From: Oikopleura dioica
Lineage: Eukaryota; Chordata; Appendicularia; Copelata; Oikopleuridae
DNA length: 64,000 nucleotides
Direction of reading: 5' to 3'
Assembly (NCBI GenBank): GCA_907165135.1
Contig: OU015569.1
Coordinates: forward strand, 1,054,001-1,118,000
The position numbers and the translations under genes were made by a program. Below, in pieces: positions 47,626 to 59,739 of the stretch (position 1 is its first letter; each line of letters starts with the position of its first letter). The notes below the pieces were generated by a model. The model saw nothing but the letters and a program-made list of their open reading frames with translations. It searched no databases and was not told the DNA's origin.

Positions 47626-48618
47626 GCTAGTGGGACAAGATCGTTCCTACTTGAGTTGTGCTCTTGCGCGGTGTGTCTTCACTGAAGCCTATCTCCGCCA
47701 GATAAAAGATGTTCTTTTTTCTCAATCAGTGTCATCCCTTTGCTATCGCCAAACAACTATCGCGCCCTAAAGAGTAATTACCAACTTGATTTTTCATCAT
47801 ATTCAGCAAAGAGAGATGGATCCGCTAATACTGTATCAACTAAAGTGCTTCTTCGCTTTTGCCTCTTTCCCTTCTTGTTATCTCGCTCTTCCCAAATAAG
47901 CTAGAAATAGAATTAGTCTTCCTAAGCGAATTTTGAGCAAGTATTTGCGAGGCGTTATCATTTGGGTACTTACCCACTGATAAAAAGACAAATCCGATTT
48001 CCTACTGAATTCGTCATTGCCCGCCCCAGAGACTCATTTTCTCCAAATCGCGGAGTTTTAAAATATTTTTCAAAATTTCGTCAAAATGGAATTTCCCTCG
48101 AGCCATCCTTTTCCCTACCTTTTGATGACGATTGAGTCAAACATCATTACTTACAGAGAGGGTCGTTTGGAGCCTCGTCCATGGAGCACGGGTTAAAGAC
48201 TTCCGCACCCGTTCCCATTTAGAACCTTCTCCTCCTCATCTTCATAATATCTGAGGACGGTATTACTTCCGTGTTTTGTAACTGGCCACTTTATTCAACG
48301 TTTCTAAGCGGATATTCCACAAAACGCCAAATATTTTCAATCCAAACACTTTTTACTTCTTTAATTTTCTACTTCTATTGTCAATCCAAACACAGAAAAG
48401 ATAAAAAGCAAAATTGGGGATTGCATTTTGTTTTTTTCTAGTTTGAAGGAACTGGCTGTTCCTTTGGAATGCTCCTTTAGATTGAATAAACTGAAGACAG
48501 GATGACTGGTTATTCAATTTATGTTTCGTGATAGGAGATTTTATCTGTTAATATGGAGGAAATGGCCTCAAGGACATAGCACGTTGGCTACTCGAGTACT
48601 CAGCTACCGCGGTGCCAA

Positions 48619-48854
48619 CTGGGCTCGGCAGCCTGAGTAAAAAACCTGAGTCAGGCTCTGAAAAAGCGAAAATGAAAAGCCGCATAGCGGCTTTTTTAAA
48701 AACAAAGCCGTGAAGCGCCTTCGCCAGAAGTTCAAGATAGGTATTCTTGCGAAGCCATTTTGCGGCTTCGTTTTTGAAAAAGCCGCTACGCCACTTTTCA
48801 TTTTCACTTTTTCAGAGCCTGACTCAGGTTTTTTACTCAGGCTGCCGAGCCCAG
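48619..48854. mobile_element. Family A element, copy 3, perfect 8-bp target duplication
   Basis: 236 bp from CTGGGCTCGGCAGCC to GGCTGCCGAGCCCAG, flanked by GGTGCCAA on both sides (48611-48618 and 48855-48862). This copy defines element borders and duplication length. Confidence 0.95.
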
Positions 48855-48862
48855 GGTGCCAA

Positions 48863-51624
48863 CTGTATCCCTGTACTTACTGTACAATCAGATCCGAGAA
48901 ACTGTATTTTGCGTTACTCTCTGCATGCCATTGAATTTCGATGGGCGCAGGGGAGGGCGAAATTCTCGAAAAGGCACTTGTGGCGTAGAATAAAGGCGAA
49001 AATTTGCATCTCAAGAATGCGTCTTTTCAAAAAAGTACTTTTTTTTGCGAAATACATTTTTGAAAAAATGAATCTCGAAAATGCTCGCAAGCAAAACCGC
49101 GAAATAGTTACTTTAGCGAACGTTCCTTTCCGGAACGATGCGCTGCCTGATAAAAATGACCATAAAAAGTATCAAGGGAAATTATCTCTTGCAAAAATGT
49201 TATTCGACGGTCGAGATAAAACTCGATCAAGTTAAGGTGAAAACGTGTTTTATAATAACGTAGTCTCTCTTTCCGTTAATGAAATTATTAATTTGGAGCA
49301 TTTTTTGAGTTGGAGCGCGCCACTTTGTTCAAGTTCATAGCGACTATAAAACTTACACGCTAGTTCTAGTGCTAATTAGTAATTACGGAAACGTGAATCC
49401 AAAAAAGAGTCTGTTGTAGCGGAATTGAATCAGGACCTGCCCATGTGAGTTCATCCGAAAGGGAGAATACTTGGGCAAATTCCTGGCCCTAGGTCGGGTT
49501 CACGTGGCTAAGAGATTCCGTCTTCGATGATCTAAAAACTCTCTCTTTGTCAGGCTGCTTCGCTTGCAATTATAACTGTACGGTAAGAGAGAGAGAAGGA
49601 GAGATAGAGTCAATCAAGAAGCTGATGCATGTTGAGTCTTGCTCCCTTCCGGACGCGAGGCAGGTTTCTTGTTATAACAATAAGTGGCATACTTTTCGCC
49701 GTTTGGCAGTTGTGAATCCGCGTTATTCAAGAGACTGCTTGTTGAATCTGAATCGATTTTCCGAGATCACCTCCGCCCGTTCACAACCAAGCCTCGAGTG
49801 CATATTCTTCGCCAAACGGTCATTTCGAATAATCTCTTTTCCTACAATTACGGCAACTAAGAAGCAACTGCCGGCTTTGGAAATTCTAGCGAATCTAATC
49901 GAAAAGCCTATGCGTTGTTATTTTGCCCAGGAAGCGATAAAGCACGCTTATACAAGTCGTATGGAACTGGTAAAGCTTCTAAGGGTAAAGCAGGAAGTGA
50001 TACAAATCACTCGCTCCGTGGGAGTACCTCTCAAAGCGCGCTATGTTGGAAATTTCCATTTTCTTTTCTGTTTGGCGCGAGCGATGTGAGACTGGCTGCA
50101 GGAGCAAACAAGCTCTAACGACTGCGAAGAATGTCCCGTCACGGCTTCTTCGAGTGTGATAAACCCTGGCACCTCCCTTTCTCTAAAACTCTTAGCTCAG
50201 AGCAAACACGACTACGAGCAGTCCAGCAGAGAGATAAACTTTCGCCCTTGTTATTGTTCTGATAGCTTCTCAGTAATCATGAAGTTTAATCCCTTATAAC
50301 ATATAAGCTGTACTCTAGTCAAGCCTATATTGTGTGTGGCGAATTGAAGATTGGCACCTTTAAGACGAGCTAATTGTAGTCTCAAACTGGCCAAGTAAGT
50401 CGCGTAAAATCAAATATTAAGCACGTTGGAGCTTTCGCACGTGCCAAGCTATTCTCGGAAAATAATCCTTCGACAAAATTGACGAGCAAACAAGTATTTT
50501 CTCATTACTGGTTGATTATTGAGTTATCTCAGAGAGGCGCACTCATGAGACTGTACTCTTCATATACCGATGATAGCAGCTCAAATCCGGGGTTACGCCG
50601 CCACTAAGAGAATCCTGTCTTGTGATTGGCTGACAGGATAACCTGTTCGCCATCTGTGGCGAACAGCTTCAAATCCCGGGCAAAGGCCTGCTATCCTCGG
50701 TATTTCGGTTCGGCGCATTTCCGGCCCTCGAGCTTGGCGATGTGAACGAACGTGAGGTCACTCTTTGCGGTGTGTCATTTTTTACTCGAGTTTAATGCTC
50801 ATTTTTCTGTCCACGAGCGGAAATAGCACTCGAATTCCCCAAGAATTCGCCCTTATTTTCGATTCTTGAGGTCCCCTTAATTACCAGTAAAGCTACATGC
50901 CTTTCTCCATTTACTTGTCAGGCGCCGCGCACCTGGATATTTTGTTTTGTCGCCGCCTCATTAGTAGTGAAATTTATTAGCGAGAATAGCGTCACTAGAA
51001 TTTCTAGGAAAGGGTAAGAGCTCTCTCTCGTAACGTGTGCCCAGAAGATGGATTTTTGGGTAATCCATGTTCGTATCTGATCGCTTTATAAAAGAAAATT
51101 TCAAGGGAGTGTGGAGAATTAATCCGATCGGTGACAAAAGGGACGTTCTAAGAGGCTTCAGAATATCCGATGAAAAACATTATCTCTAGCAGAGAGAGAG
51201 AGAGAGGGCCGCTCTCTAACCGTAACCTAATGCAGCGATTGAGAGATAAACACAAACTCCTGTATATTCACTGCTTTGGCGTTTCCGCCTTTAGAATGCA
51301 AATATTTCGATTTTGAATATTTTGACAGGAAGAAAAAGTTCAAAGTCGCCCCTGAGTTGGAATGCTTCCCCGGCGACGAGACGCAGTAAAAAAGCGCTTG
51401 CTCAACTGTAAATCCGGCTGCCCGTGCTCCGGACAAATTATTTTTTATCTCTTGGACTGCGGATTTCACTTTGAAAGCGGACATCTGTCACTGCATCTTC
51501 CGACATTATGATTGATGCCGTTATGTTTGCCAAAGCCATTTAAGATATTGAGATTGCTCAGAACTCGCTTACATCATGAAAGGATGGGACACCTTTGCTA
51601 AAGATCAAGAGGACTTCTGTGGCC
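48863..51624. other. Gene-poor stretch
   Basis: A 180-codon plus-strand frame (49547-50089) opens at a TTG and shows no domain or splice context; treated as chance. A small fold-back lies at about 50568-50705 (GATAGCAG facing CTGCTATC). A GA dinucleotide run is at 51190-51207. No supported gene. Confidence 0.4.
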
Positions 51625-51809
51625 CTAACATCGGCAACCTGGATAGAAAACCTGAGTCAGGATTCTCAAAGAGTTAAAATAATTCATTGAGTTGGTAACT
51701 TTGGCGAAGCCGCTTCGCGGCTTCGTTTAAAAAAAAGCCGCTACGCGGCTTTTCATTTTACTCTTTGAGAACCCTGACTCAGGTTTTCTACTCAGGTTGC
51801 CGAGCCCAG
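51625..51809. mobile_element. Family A element, copy 4, left half shortened
   Basis: Right end GGTTGCCGAGCCCAG is intact. The left outer hairpin arm is deleted, leaving GAAGCCGCTTCGCGGCTTC and AAAGCCGCTACGCGGCTTTT. Flanking 8-mers do not match well. Confidence 0.88.
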
Positions 51810-51817
51810 CTTTTATC

Positions 51818-53253
51818 GGAGTGGTCTAAAATGCCACGAGAAGTGTGATAATGCTTTCTTTCCATAAATATATGTCGACGAGTACAGGTAGCTAATGGTA
51901 GCTATCTATGCTCTGTTGTGGTGATTACGGCATCTGGAAGCGACCGCTGCCCTCTTGTCATACGGCATTTTGTCTTGAGAGTGTCGTTGAATAATACGCA
52001 TACAAATTTCTCCTTCCATTCTGTTTTGCTCGTATTTTCTTATTAGCGGTCTCAAGGGCGCAAAGTCCTCCAGCGCGAACTCGGGAAAGGAGAAAGCGAA
52101 TGAGTTTGCACCCCGGAGTAGCTCATTAATTCGACTGTACTGTAGCGCGAGGCCTAAATCCAGAAAGCTGCTAAGTGAAAGTAACTGCGCTAAGGGTTGA
52201 ACATGGGGCGGGTTCATTTGACTAAGTAGCGCGGAAACGTGGAAATTTGTAATTTCTTCGATTCGCCGCTACGTGAATGAGCTTTGAGGCCATTATCAGT
52301 TCAACACGGCAGCATTGGCTAAGCGGGTATTAGAATTCATAGGACCTTATCGCGCGTTTTACTTGATTAATTAAGCTGTAAATTCTGGGCGATAACAGAC
52401 GAAGAACAAAAGCCTCATTCCCCCGACTCTAGATCGCATTATCGCAAGCACTTTCTTGTTACATAATCCTCAACACGTTCCTTTCGTAGGAAGCCGTCGA
52501 GAAAGGGCTTCTTTTTAGGATTAAGCAGATGAAGATCTTTCTTAAGCTCTCCAAAATATCCTCCGCAAAGGTTCCCATCAATTACCTTCCCCCTTCAAGG
52601 ACTATTTGGCTCAATGTTAGAGGACTTTTTTTTGTATTATTGACCTAGTAGGAGGCCTTCTTAAAGAAGTAAATTATACCGTTTCATCATTTTCCGAAAT
52701 CTCTAAAATAAAAAAGAGACGCTTTCCAAAATTGAAGAGTCTCTTTTAGAACATTTTTCAACAAACAGGTTATAAAGTGATAAAGTTATAAAGTTTTAAT
52801 CTTGAGGCTGCACAGTAGAATCTATGTTTGGCAGATATACGCGATTGGTTTATAAGCGAGGACACATTTGTTTAAAATGTGGCCCCGCCATGCACTCGTA
52901 CCACTCACAGACGCTTTCTAACTGTGCTTCTTGATGATGCTACCGGGTAGCTGCCCGGTCGAAGTCAAGTGTCTGTTTTGCGCCTTATCTATCTTCTGTA
53001 TTATTTCTAAAGGCGTCTATTTCAGGATTGAGGCAAATGGCGTAACGATTCTACGTGGCGAGCGTTCAACCTCTTGATCGAAGAGCGAATACAAGAAGAG
53101 GTTTGAACCGTGGGTAACCTACCAGTCTAATTTGCGACTGAACATTTGTCGAATTCACTTGGCTCTTGGTCGAGTCGCGCCGGATAACCATTGTACCTGG
53201 CACGCTATAAACCGCATTTGTTCAGAAAACAAAGCACTACAAGCATTACTGTT
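51818..53253. other. No gene recognised, includes upstream flank of the coiled-coil gene
   Basis: A 103-codon minus-strand frame (52217-51906) has no further support. No repeat pair identified. Confidence 0.4.
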
Positions 53254-56200
53254 ATGTCCACGGTAAGGCAGTATATAACGCTCCCGAGAGCGTACGATCT
53301 CTCTCCCAAAGCGACCGCCTATCCGCTGAAAACCATCTCCAATGGCAGCAGCAACGCGCAAAAGCCGCAATTTAAGGTAAAAAAATGATTGAAAATAGAC
53401 AACAACTTTTTTTTGGGAAATGCTCGAACTGCCTAGAATTTGATAATTAAGCGGTGTGTTCGGGAGGCCCATTTTCGGAATCTTATTTCGGAATTCCATC
53501 TAAGCCGGAGATGGCATTCGCAACAAGCGCCAATTTACTGTGCGAATGTCTCTCACGTGATCAAAGAGAGCGAGCAAGAGAGAAAGCAAATGTGCTCTAA
53601 AGAATATCTCGCTGCGTTATCAGTTCACTAGATATTCACTAACAGAAACGTGTTCCTCTCTCCGTGTGACAGCTTTCTCTTGAGCTTGACCTTAAAAAGA
53701 AGTTGAATATGCACATACTTATTCCAAGTTTGGGGCGGTGCTTTTTCTTCTCATCTGTTGTCATAACACATCATGCTCTTCTATTTGACACTGTTCAAGA
53801 ATAACTGTAAAATTGATTGATTCAGGTCGTGCTCACTAGCCGCAAACCCTCGCCATCGCCAAAGTCAAAAGTCGCGCCGTGCACTATCCCTTCCTCCGAG
53901 CAGTTCGCATCGGAGCTCCTTCAAAAGATCGCTAAGAACCCGAAAACAGTCAACATCCAGGTTTCCTCACGAAGCAAAAACTCACTAACCCCAGAATCCC
54001 AAACCTGTCGCCAGAGTCTAACCAGTGTTCAGGAATGTACAGAGCAGCTGATCGTGAGCAACATTACCAAGAAGTTTCGATCGCGAGCGCGTTTCCACAG
54101 AGTCCAGTCGTCCAAATCGAGCACGACGATGGCCCCGGAAGTCTACGCAAAGATGGATAATAACGAGGTAGAGCAAAGAGCGAGAAAGGGGCGAAAAATG
54201 GGAATGGTTTAATGGAGGAGCAGGTGTCGCCGATTTCGTAAATTCCGCGCTGATCATCGTAATTGAGTTTGGCTACTTTTCACGAAAGCGCTACTGGCCC
54301 AGCCGTTCCCTGGACAGATTATCTTCCTTTATCCCTGTCTGGCCTGGGCTGGGCGGAACCCTATTTGCTCCCTTGCAAAGTAAAATATCCGATTAAAGAG
54401 GGGCTAACAAGCGTGCGCATTTCTCGTCTGACCCTGCTCTAGAATTCAGTGGTGCTAAGCTCGAACATAATGTCGCCGTCGGCTTAAAAAACGCTCTCTT
54501 TGTAGCTTTTGGCCTAAATAAAGTCCTTAGACCTAATTGGAGGAACTTGTGTATTAACGTCAGCGCGACTTTTTGAGAATCCGCTTTGTCCCCTGTAGTA
54601 CACAAAAGACTACAACCGACGCGGTTTCAGGCAACGTGTGTCTCGTGGTTACCAGTTTTTCCACCGTAGATTGCCATAAATTTGCTGAAGCCAGGTTCTT
54701 CAAGAAACCTTATTAAAGAGCGAGTATCCCCAAAACACGCTTAAACATGCTTTTCTTTGTTTTGGCTATCATTTTTCTTTTTTGATAGTGATTAGGTGAA
54801 CGTATTTCTTTTTATTTCTAAATTTAATTTCAGGGGCTTGGCCGCGTTTGTGCTAAAACACAGTCGCACGTTCTTAGGTTTGGTAATAGACAATTTTTTG
54901 TTTTGGCAGTTTCGATTCTTATTCACTGTAGATTCTTCGGGGTAGAATTACGGAACAACTCCATCCCAGCGAGAAATTCAAGAGCAAGCCCTTGCCTTGT
55001 GACAAAGTTAGTAAAACATGAAATTGAATAATTAGAAACGTACTGTTGGGGATAAGTCTAGGCTCGGCAACCTGTGTTGAAAACCTGAGTCAGGGTCTGA
55101 AAGAACTGAAATGAAAAGCCGCGCAGCGGCTTATTTAAAACAGAAGCCGCAAAGCGGCTTCGCTAATAATATAATTTTAATCTGTCAAAAATTTTGGCGA
55201 AGCCGCTTTGCGGCTTCTGTTCTAAATAAGCCGCTGCGCGGCTTTTCATTTCAGTTCTTTCAGACCCTGAGTCAGGTTTTCTACACAGGTTGCCGAGCCC
55301 AGGGATAAACAGTCTGCTCGACAGGTCTCTGGCAGCTCAAGAGGAAAGCAAGTTGAAAAGGCAGTGTCGCGTTCATAGACATTGCGAATCATGCAACCAA
55401 CGATAAGCGCGCATTACAGATGCACTTACACATGCAATGATGAGGATGCGCGCGTGCGGATCCGCGTGCAGCCTTCTCAACCGGCTCAAAGTAGCTCAAA
55501 TGCAAGAGAGCGCCAGACGGGTGTACCCTTAAACGTTTCCTTTTTGAATATTTTACGGGAAATTCCAGCGCGCTCAACTTAGATCACCCGAGTTTCTAAT
55601 CGCCCATTCGCACTCGCGCAGCCCTTTTTTTAGAAAATTTAAAATTTCGACCCCGCGTCGACCTCACAATAACTGCCTGTTTGGGCATTCTAGCGGCGGA
55701 GTTTGTTGTTGCCGGAGCTGGAAAGTTAAACTGGTCGGACGGTACTTCTATTTCGTTCCATTTGCTCAAACAAATAGGGCCCGCTCGATTACTGAAGCTT
55801 GTGTAGTTATAATTACATGAGCTCCTTTTGATAAATTGGCCCTTGTGATTTTCCTTTCAAGCTGGGCCGGGCACTTGGGCCGGTTATGACGAGGAATGCG
55901 CCAGAATTGTCAATTTCGGCCGGCGCGGTTTCGCAGGTCCCTTTAGCGGTTTCGCGCTAAGGCGTGAATTTATTTTCTGTAGAAATTATTTGGAAGAGAT
56001 AAAACTATTTTTAAGGTTCATCCAGATAACTCGGCGGGTGTTTGAAAGTTGCACGTTTCGGACGCTTGGCGACGTAGATATGAACTTAGCGTCGCATGAG
56101 GGGTCGTGCCAGGTTTATTTGGAGCGTGAAAATACCCTCCTCCAAAATAATCGCCGCGCTGTTTTTGTTAAGTTTTTTCTAAGCTCCTTTAGAGCCTCTG

Positions 56201-57375
56201 TAAAATACATTTAATCAGGGCGTAAAAGTAAACCTTCAAGTCCCGAACCGAATCTAATCAATTTCTATTTAAATATCAAAAGTAATTTGATAAAGGCGCT
56301 TCTTGGCTGCTTGCAAAAATTAGATTTCGCGCGCTTCAAAAATAACCCTTCCAACTTTAGGTGGTGGAGAAATGCAAGGAATTCGAGACGATCATTCAAA
56401 GACAGAAGGCAGAAATTGACGATTTGCGGTCGCGATTGTTCGAGCGAAAGAAGCTGGAGGAAATATGGAAGGAGACGCTGACCACGATGCTCGCCGAGTA
56501 CAGGACTAGATGCGAGAATCACCAGGTTTTTTAATAGTCGGAGTTGACTTTTGAGTTTCAAGACTTTTTGGACGCGAAATAAACGCTCTTTTAGACTAGT
56601 ACAGAGACCTTAGAAGAAAAGCTAAACGTCACTGCTGCGAAATTGAAGATCATCACGGCCACTTCTCCATCTTCCGACTCACTTTCTTCTAGCCTCATTT
56701 CTCCAAAAGGAAAATTCGCAAAGACCCTTCAGCGCCTTGCCGGTAACGCTTCAGAATCGTCGCTCCCGCTGCGCAAGCTGAAGATCAAGTCGAGGACGGG
56801 AGCGACGGAAGGAGAGCCCTGCGCCAAACGAGGGCGCATCTCTCTTTCTGACAGCCAGAAGATGCGAACGTACTCGAGCGAGGATGGAAGCGAAACGAGC
56901 GAGAACAGCGAGTGCAGAATGAGCCCAGATTCAGGATGGAACTCGGGCGACTCTTCCGATGCTTCGATGAACTCTCCTCCCGGTAAATTTTCAAAATAAT
57001 AATTTAATTATTATTATTAAATAATTATATAATTAAAATTATAATAAATTTAAAATTTTATTCAATTATTATTAATATTAATAAAATTTATAGAAATAGA
57101 AAAAAAATTAAAATATTATTATTAATAATAATTTATTATCTAAATTTTTAATTATTTATTTATAAAAATTTTTAGTATCGAGCTCGATCGACGATTTCGA
57201 ATTGGACTCTGGATCAATCTTCACGGACGTCGACCGGTTCGTGGACATCTTCTCCGAAATCCGCGATCTCGAGCCAACGTCGATTTTCTCTTCGGACATT
57301 TCTGACATCTCCTCGCCGTGGGAAGCCTCCCTCGCAAGTATGTCGAACAGCGATCTTCTTCACGGCTCGTTCTGA
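53254..57375 (+). CDS. Predicted nuclear coiled-coil protein, unrecognised (5 exons, 405 aa)
   Basis: Exons 53254-53376, 53826-54167, 56361-56525, 56595-56982, 57176-57375; 1218 nt, all GT-AG and in frame. Exon 3 encodes a strong heptad coiled coil (ETIIQRQKAEIDDLRSRLFE) of about 55 residues. Exon 4 is Ser-rich with basic patches (RKLKIKSRTG) and a Ser/Asp run; exon 5 is acidic-hydrophobic (SIFTDVDRFVDIFSEIRDLE), like an activation domain. The layout resembles a leucine-zipper transcription factor, but no DNA-contacting basic region precedes the coil in the expected place. Intron 2 is 2.2 kb and carries a family A element. Function unknown; nuclear location inferred from composition. Confidence 0.7.
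55058..55302. mobile_element. Family A element, copy 5, in coiled-coil gene intron 2
   Basis: 245 bp, CTAGGCTCGGCAACC to GGTTGCCGAGCCCAG; flanks GGATAAGT and GGATAAAC match 6 of 8. Both internal hairpins are intact and complementary changes preserve pairing (GCGCAGCGGC with GCCGCTGCGC). Confidence 0.92.
56999..57168. repeat. AT low-complexity tract in coiled-coil gene intron 4
   Basis: Nearly pure A/T (AATAATTATTA type). A similar tract is at 58065-58230 downstream of the gene. Confidence 0.8.
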
Positions 57376-59739
57376 CTCCAAAAATGCGCCCGTGAATGCC
57401 GCCTCTTCCCAGAAGAACTCAGCCTGAAATTAATTCAACAAAAAAAAAAGAAAAAAATGAATATTCAATTCAAAGCCGAGAAAAATCAGCATTGTGGAAG
57501 AAGCAACTATCACTAGTAGCGAAGAGCCTATCCGCGAGCTTGTAAATTTGATACTTGACCCTATTAAATCGGAATCTGTCTGTAATCGAAATAGAAATAG
57601 AATTTCTATTGTTGCAAATTCTGGATCGGATGAAGATCCTCAAATGTGTATATTCCTCCTTTTTCGCGAAAACGAAATAAATCTCAAACTTTCAAAAATT
57701 GAATATTGTACTTCATCGCGTCTTTTTTGAAGCATAATTTTCCGAAGATAAAAAATATCAAATTGGCACTTGCAGTGAATCTATCTCGGCGCTTTTGAAA
57801 ATCACGTTTTATTAGTAATTTCTACTTTTTTGCGGATGCCGATAGGGAAACTATTTTCGGAGAATAAAACCTTCCTGACTATCCGGTGCACGTTTTGCTC
57901 TTTTAACACTGATCGAATGGCAATTTAGATAATAATCCGTGTCCCGAGCTAACAAATTATAAAAGAAACTAGATAATCGTCTAAATTTATTTTCTGAAAG
58001 ACGTTTGTTATGTCCCCGAATGTCCCCAAATGTCCCCGAATGTCAACAAATGTCCCCAAATTATTAAAATTATATAAATTAATAAAAAATATTTTTTATT
58101 AATTTTTATTTTTATTTAATAAAAAAAAAATTAATAAAAAAAATTTTTTATTAATTTTTATTTTTATTTAATAAAAAAAAATTAGTAAATTTAATTAAAA
58201 AATTAATAAATTTTTTTTTTATATTAAAACCGCACTTGATAAATGATAACTTGTCCAGTAAAAGCAGGAATAGAATATATCGGTCAGATTTAAAATTAAA
58301 TTTGCACGAATTTAGCATGAGCTTATGGAAGGTGATATGAAGAAAGGGATGGGCGCGGTTAATCCTTCTAAAAGAAAACGCGCGTTCACAAAGATTCAAT
58401 CTCAACGTGCTCCGGATTTCGAAACGTACGTCAGGCGCAACATAAAATACGCTTTCTGGCTGAAAACGTTCCCGTTTCTCCCGTTTATCTATTCGTAACA
58501 ATTCTAAACGCGGGCTGATTATCTCCTCTGTTTACTACATACCAACAGATAAAACGAACATGTGCTTGTTTGGCACTTTCGCTGGATTTTGTAAATTAAT
58601 CTTATTCAAGCAATATTTGAATTTACGTTTTACGGACGTAAAAAGTGGCTCCCTAATTGAGAAAGAGGAGCTTTTGTTTTCCGAAAAATCAAGGTGGGAA
58701 ATCTTCGATAACACGAAAGCTGGTCGACTCCTTTAATCCCATTCCCATTCTTTCATTTGAAAAAAATAAAGCTCCTTCCAAGACTTGCCAATGAGATGAG
58801 ATTTCATCGATACTTTTGATACTTTGCATACGCGATTGTCAATTATTCCTCCTCTTAATCGGCACACCCCAATTTACGGCTTTATTGGCAAGTCAAAAAG
58901 CTAAACTAAGTCAAAAACTAGTCAATCAAAAAAATAGCGACGATGGGAATTTGACTAGAAAGAGAGCTAGAAAAGCGAGAAAGAGTGAAAAACAAGAGAG
59001 GTGCTGTAAATAGGCATGAGATCCCGGATCTCTTTGGAATCGCGTGAACATAGTTTTCTAAACACGCAGTTTGTGTTTTCGAGGTTTGATCTGTCGGGTT
59101 TTGATATGTGCTTTGCGAGCGTAATCAGGTTATGTCCTCTCCCGAGTATCCTCAACATAACTCCCTAGAATGAGCCCTAAAACGCGTCAAACGTGCTCCG
59201 TAAAATCAGAATCCTATTTTCGATCAGACTTATTTGATTTTTAAGGCAATTTAATTTTACCATTTCAAAGCAAGCGCACATGTGAAAAATGCTAAATTGT
59301 AGCGTACTCTTCATAATCCACTCATGCCCTTTACAAGCAACCGATTAAAGCAAAATTATTAAAAAATATAACGAAGAAATTCGGAAAAAAATGGCGACTG
59401 TTTACGGTAAGCGTATTCGTGATAATGGAAAAATAATGGAGCTTCAGAAGCTGATATACACACAATGGAAACAGGACTACCAACAGGAGTTAAGAGTTAT
59501 TCGATAATGATGTTATTTTATTGATAAAACATCGCCGTCATAATTAACTCGAGAATAATTTTTTAAAAGACTTTTACATGATGCTCTTTGGGAAATGGTC
59601 TTTTTCAGCTTCGAAGCAGCAAATTATCCCTTCTCTTGTTACAAAATTAAAAGTGGAAAAAGAAAAAGACCTGAAATAGAGTGTTAATCATCGCTTTTTT
59701 AATCGTCATTGGTTTCAGTAAGTCCACGATTTGTGTTGT
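57376..59739. other. Intergenic region with minisatellite and AT tract
   Basis: 58011-58060 is a five-unit array of TGTCCCCGAA/TGTCCCCAAA, followed by an A/T tract to about 58230. ATGGCGACTGTTTACG at 59391 opens a 38-codon frame (to about 59506) of unknown meaning. TTGGTTTCAG just before 59719 is a likely 3' splice or spliced-leader site for the next gene. Confidence 0.45.

Noticed and set aside
48747-49235. 162-codon open frame
   Set aside because: Its first third is family A transposon sequence; the rest has no recognisable coding character.
49547-50089. 180-codon plus-strand open frame
   Set aside because: Starts at TTG, has mixed composition, no domain and no splice context; long chance frames are expected in 64 kb.
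50568-50705. tRNA-like element (GATAGCAG/CTGCTATC stem and TTCAAATCCC near a B-box position)
   Set aside because: Length is about 130 nt, no anticodon arm can be placed and the A-box is poor; more likely a small fold-back repeat.
57494-57730. 78-codon frame downstream of the coiled-coil gene
   Set aside because: Starts at GTG and lies in the probable 3' UTR; no conservation cue.
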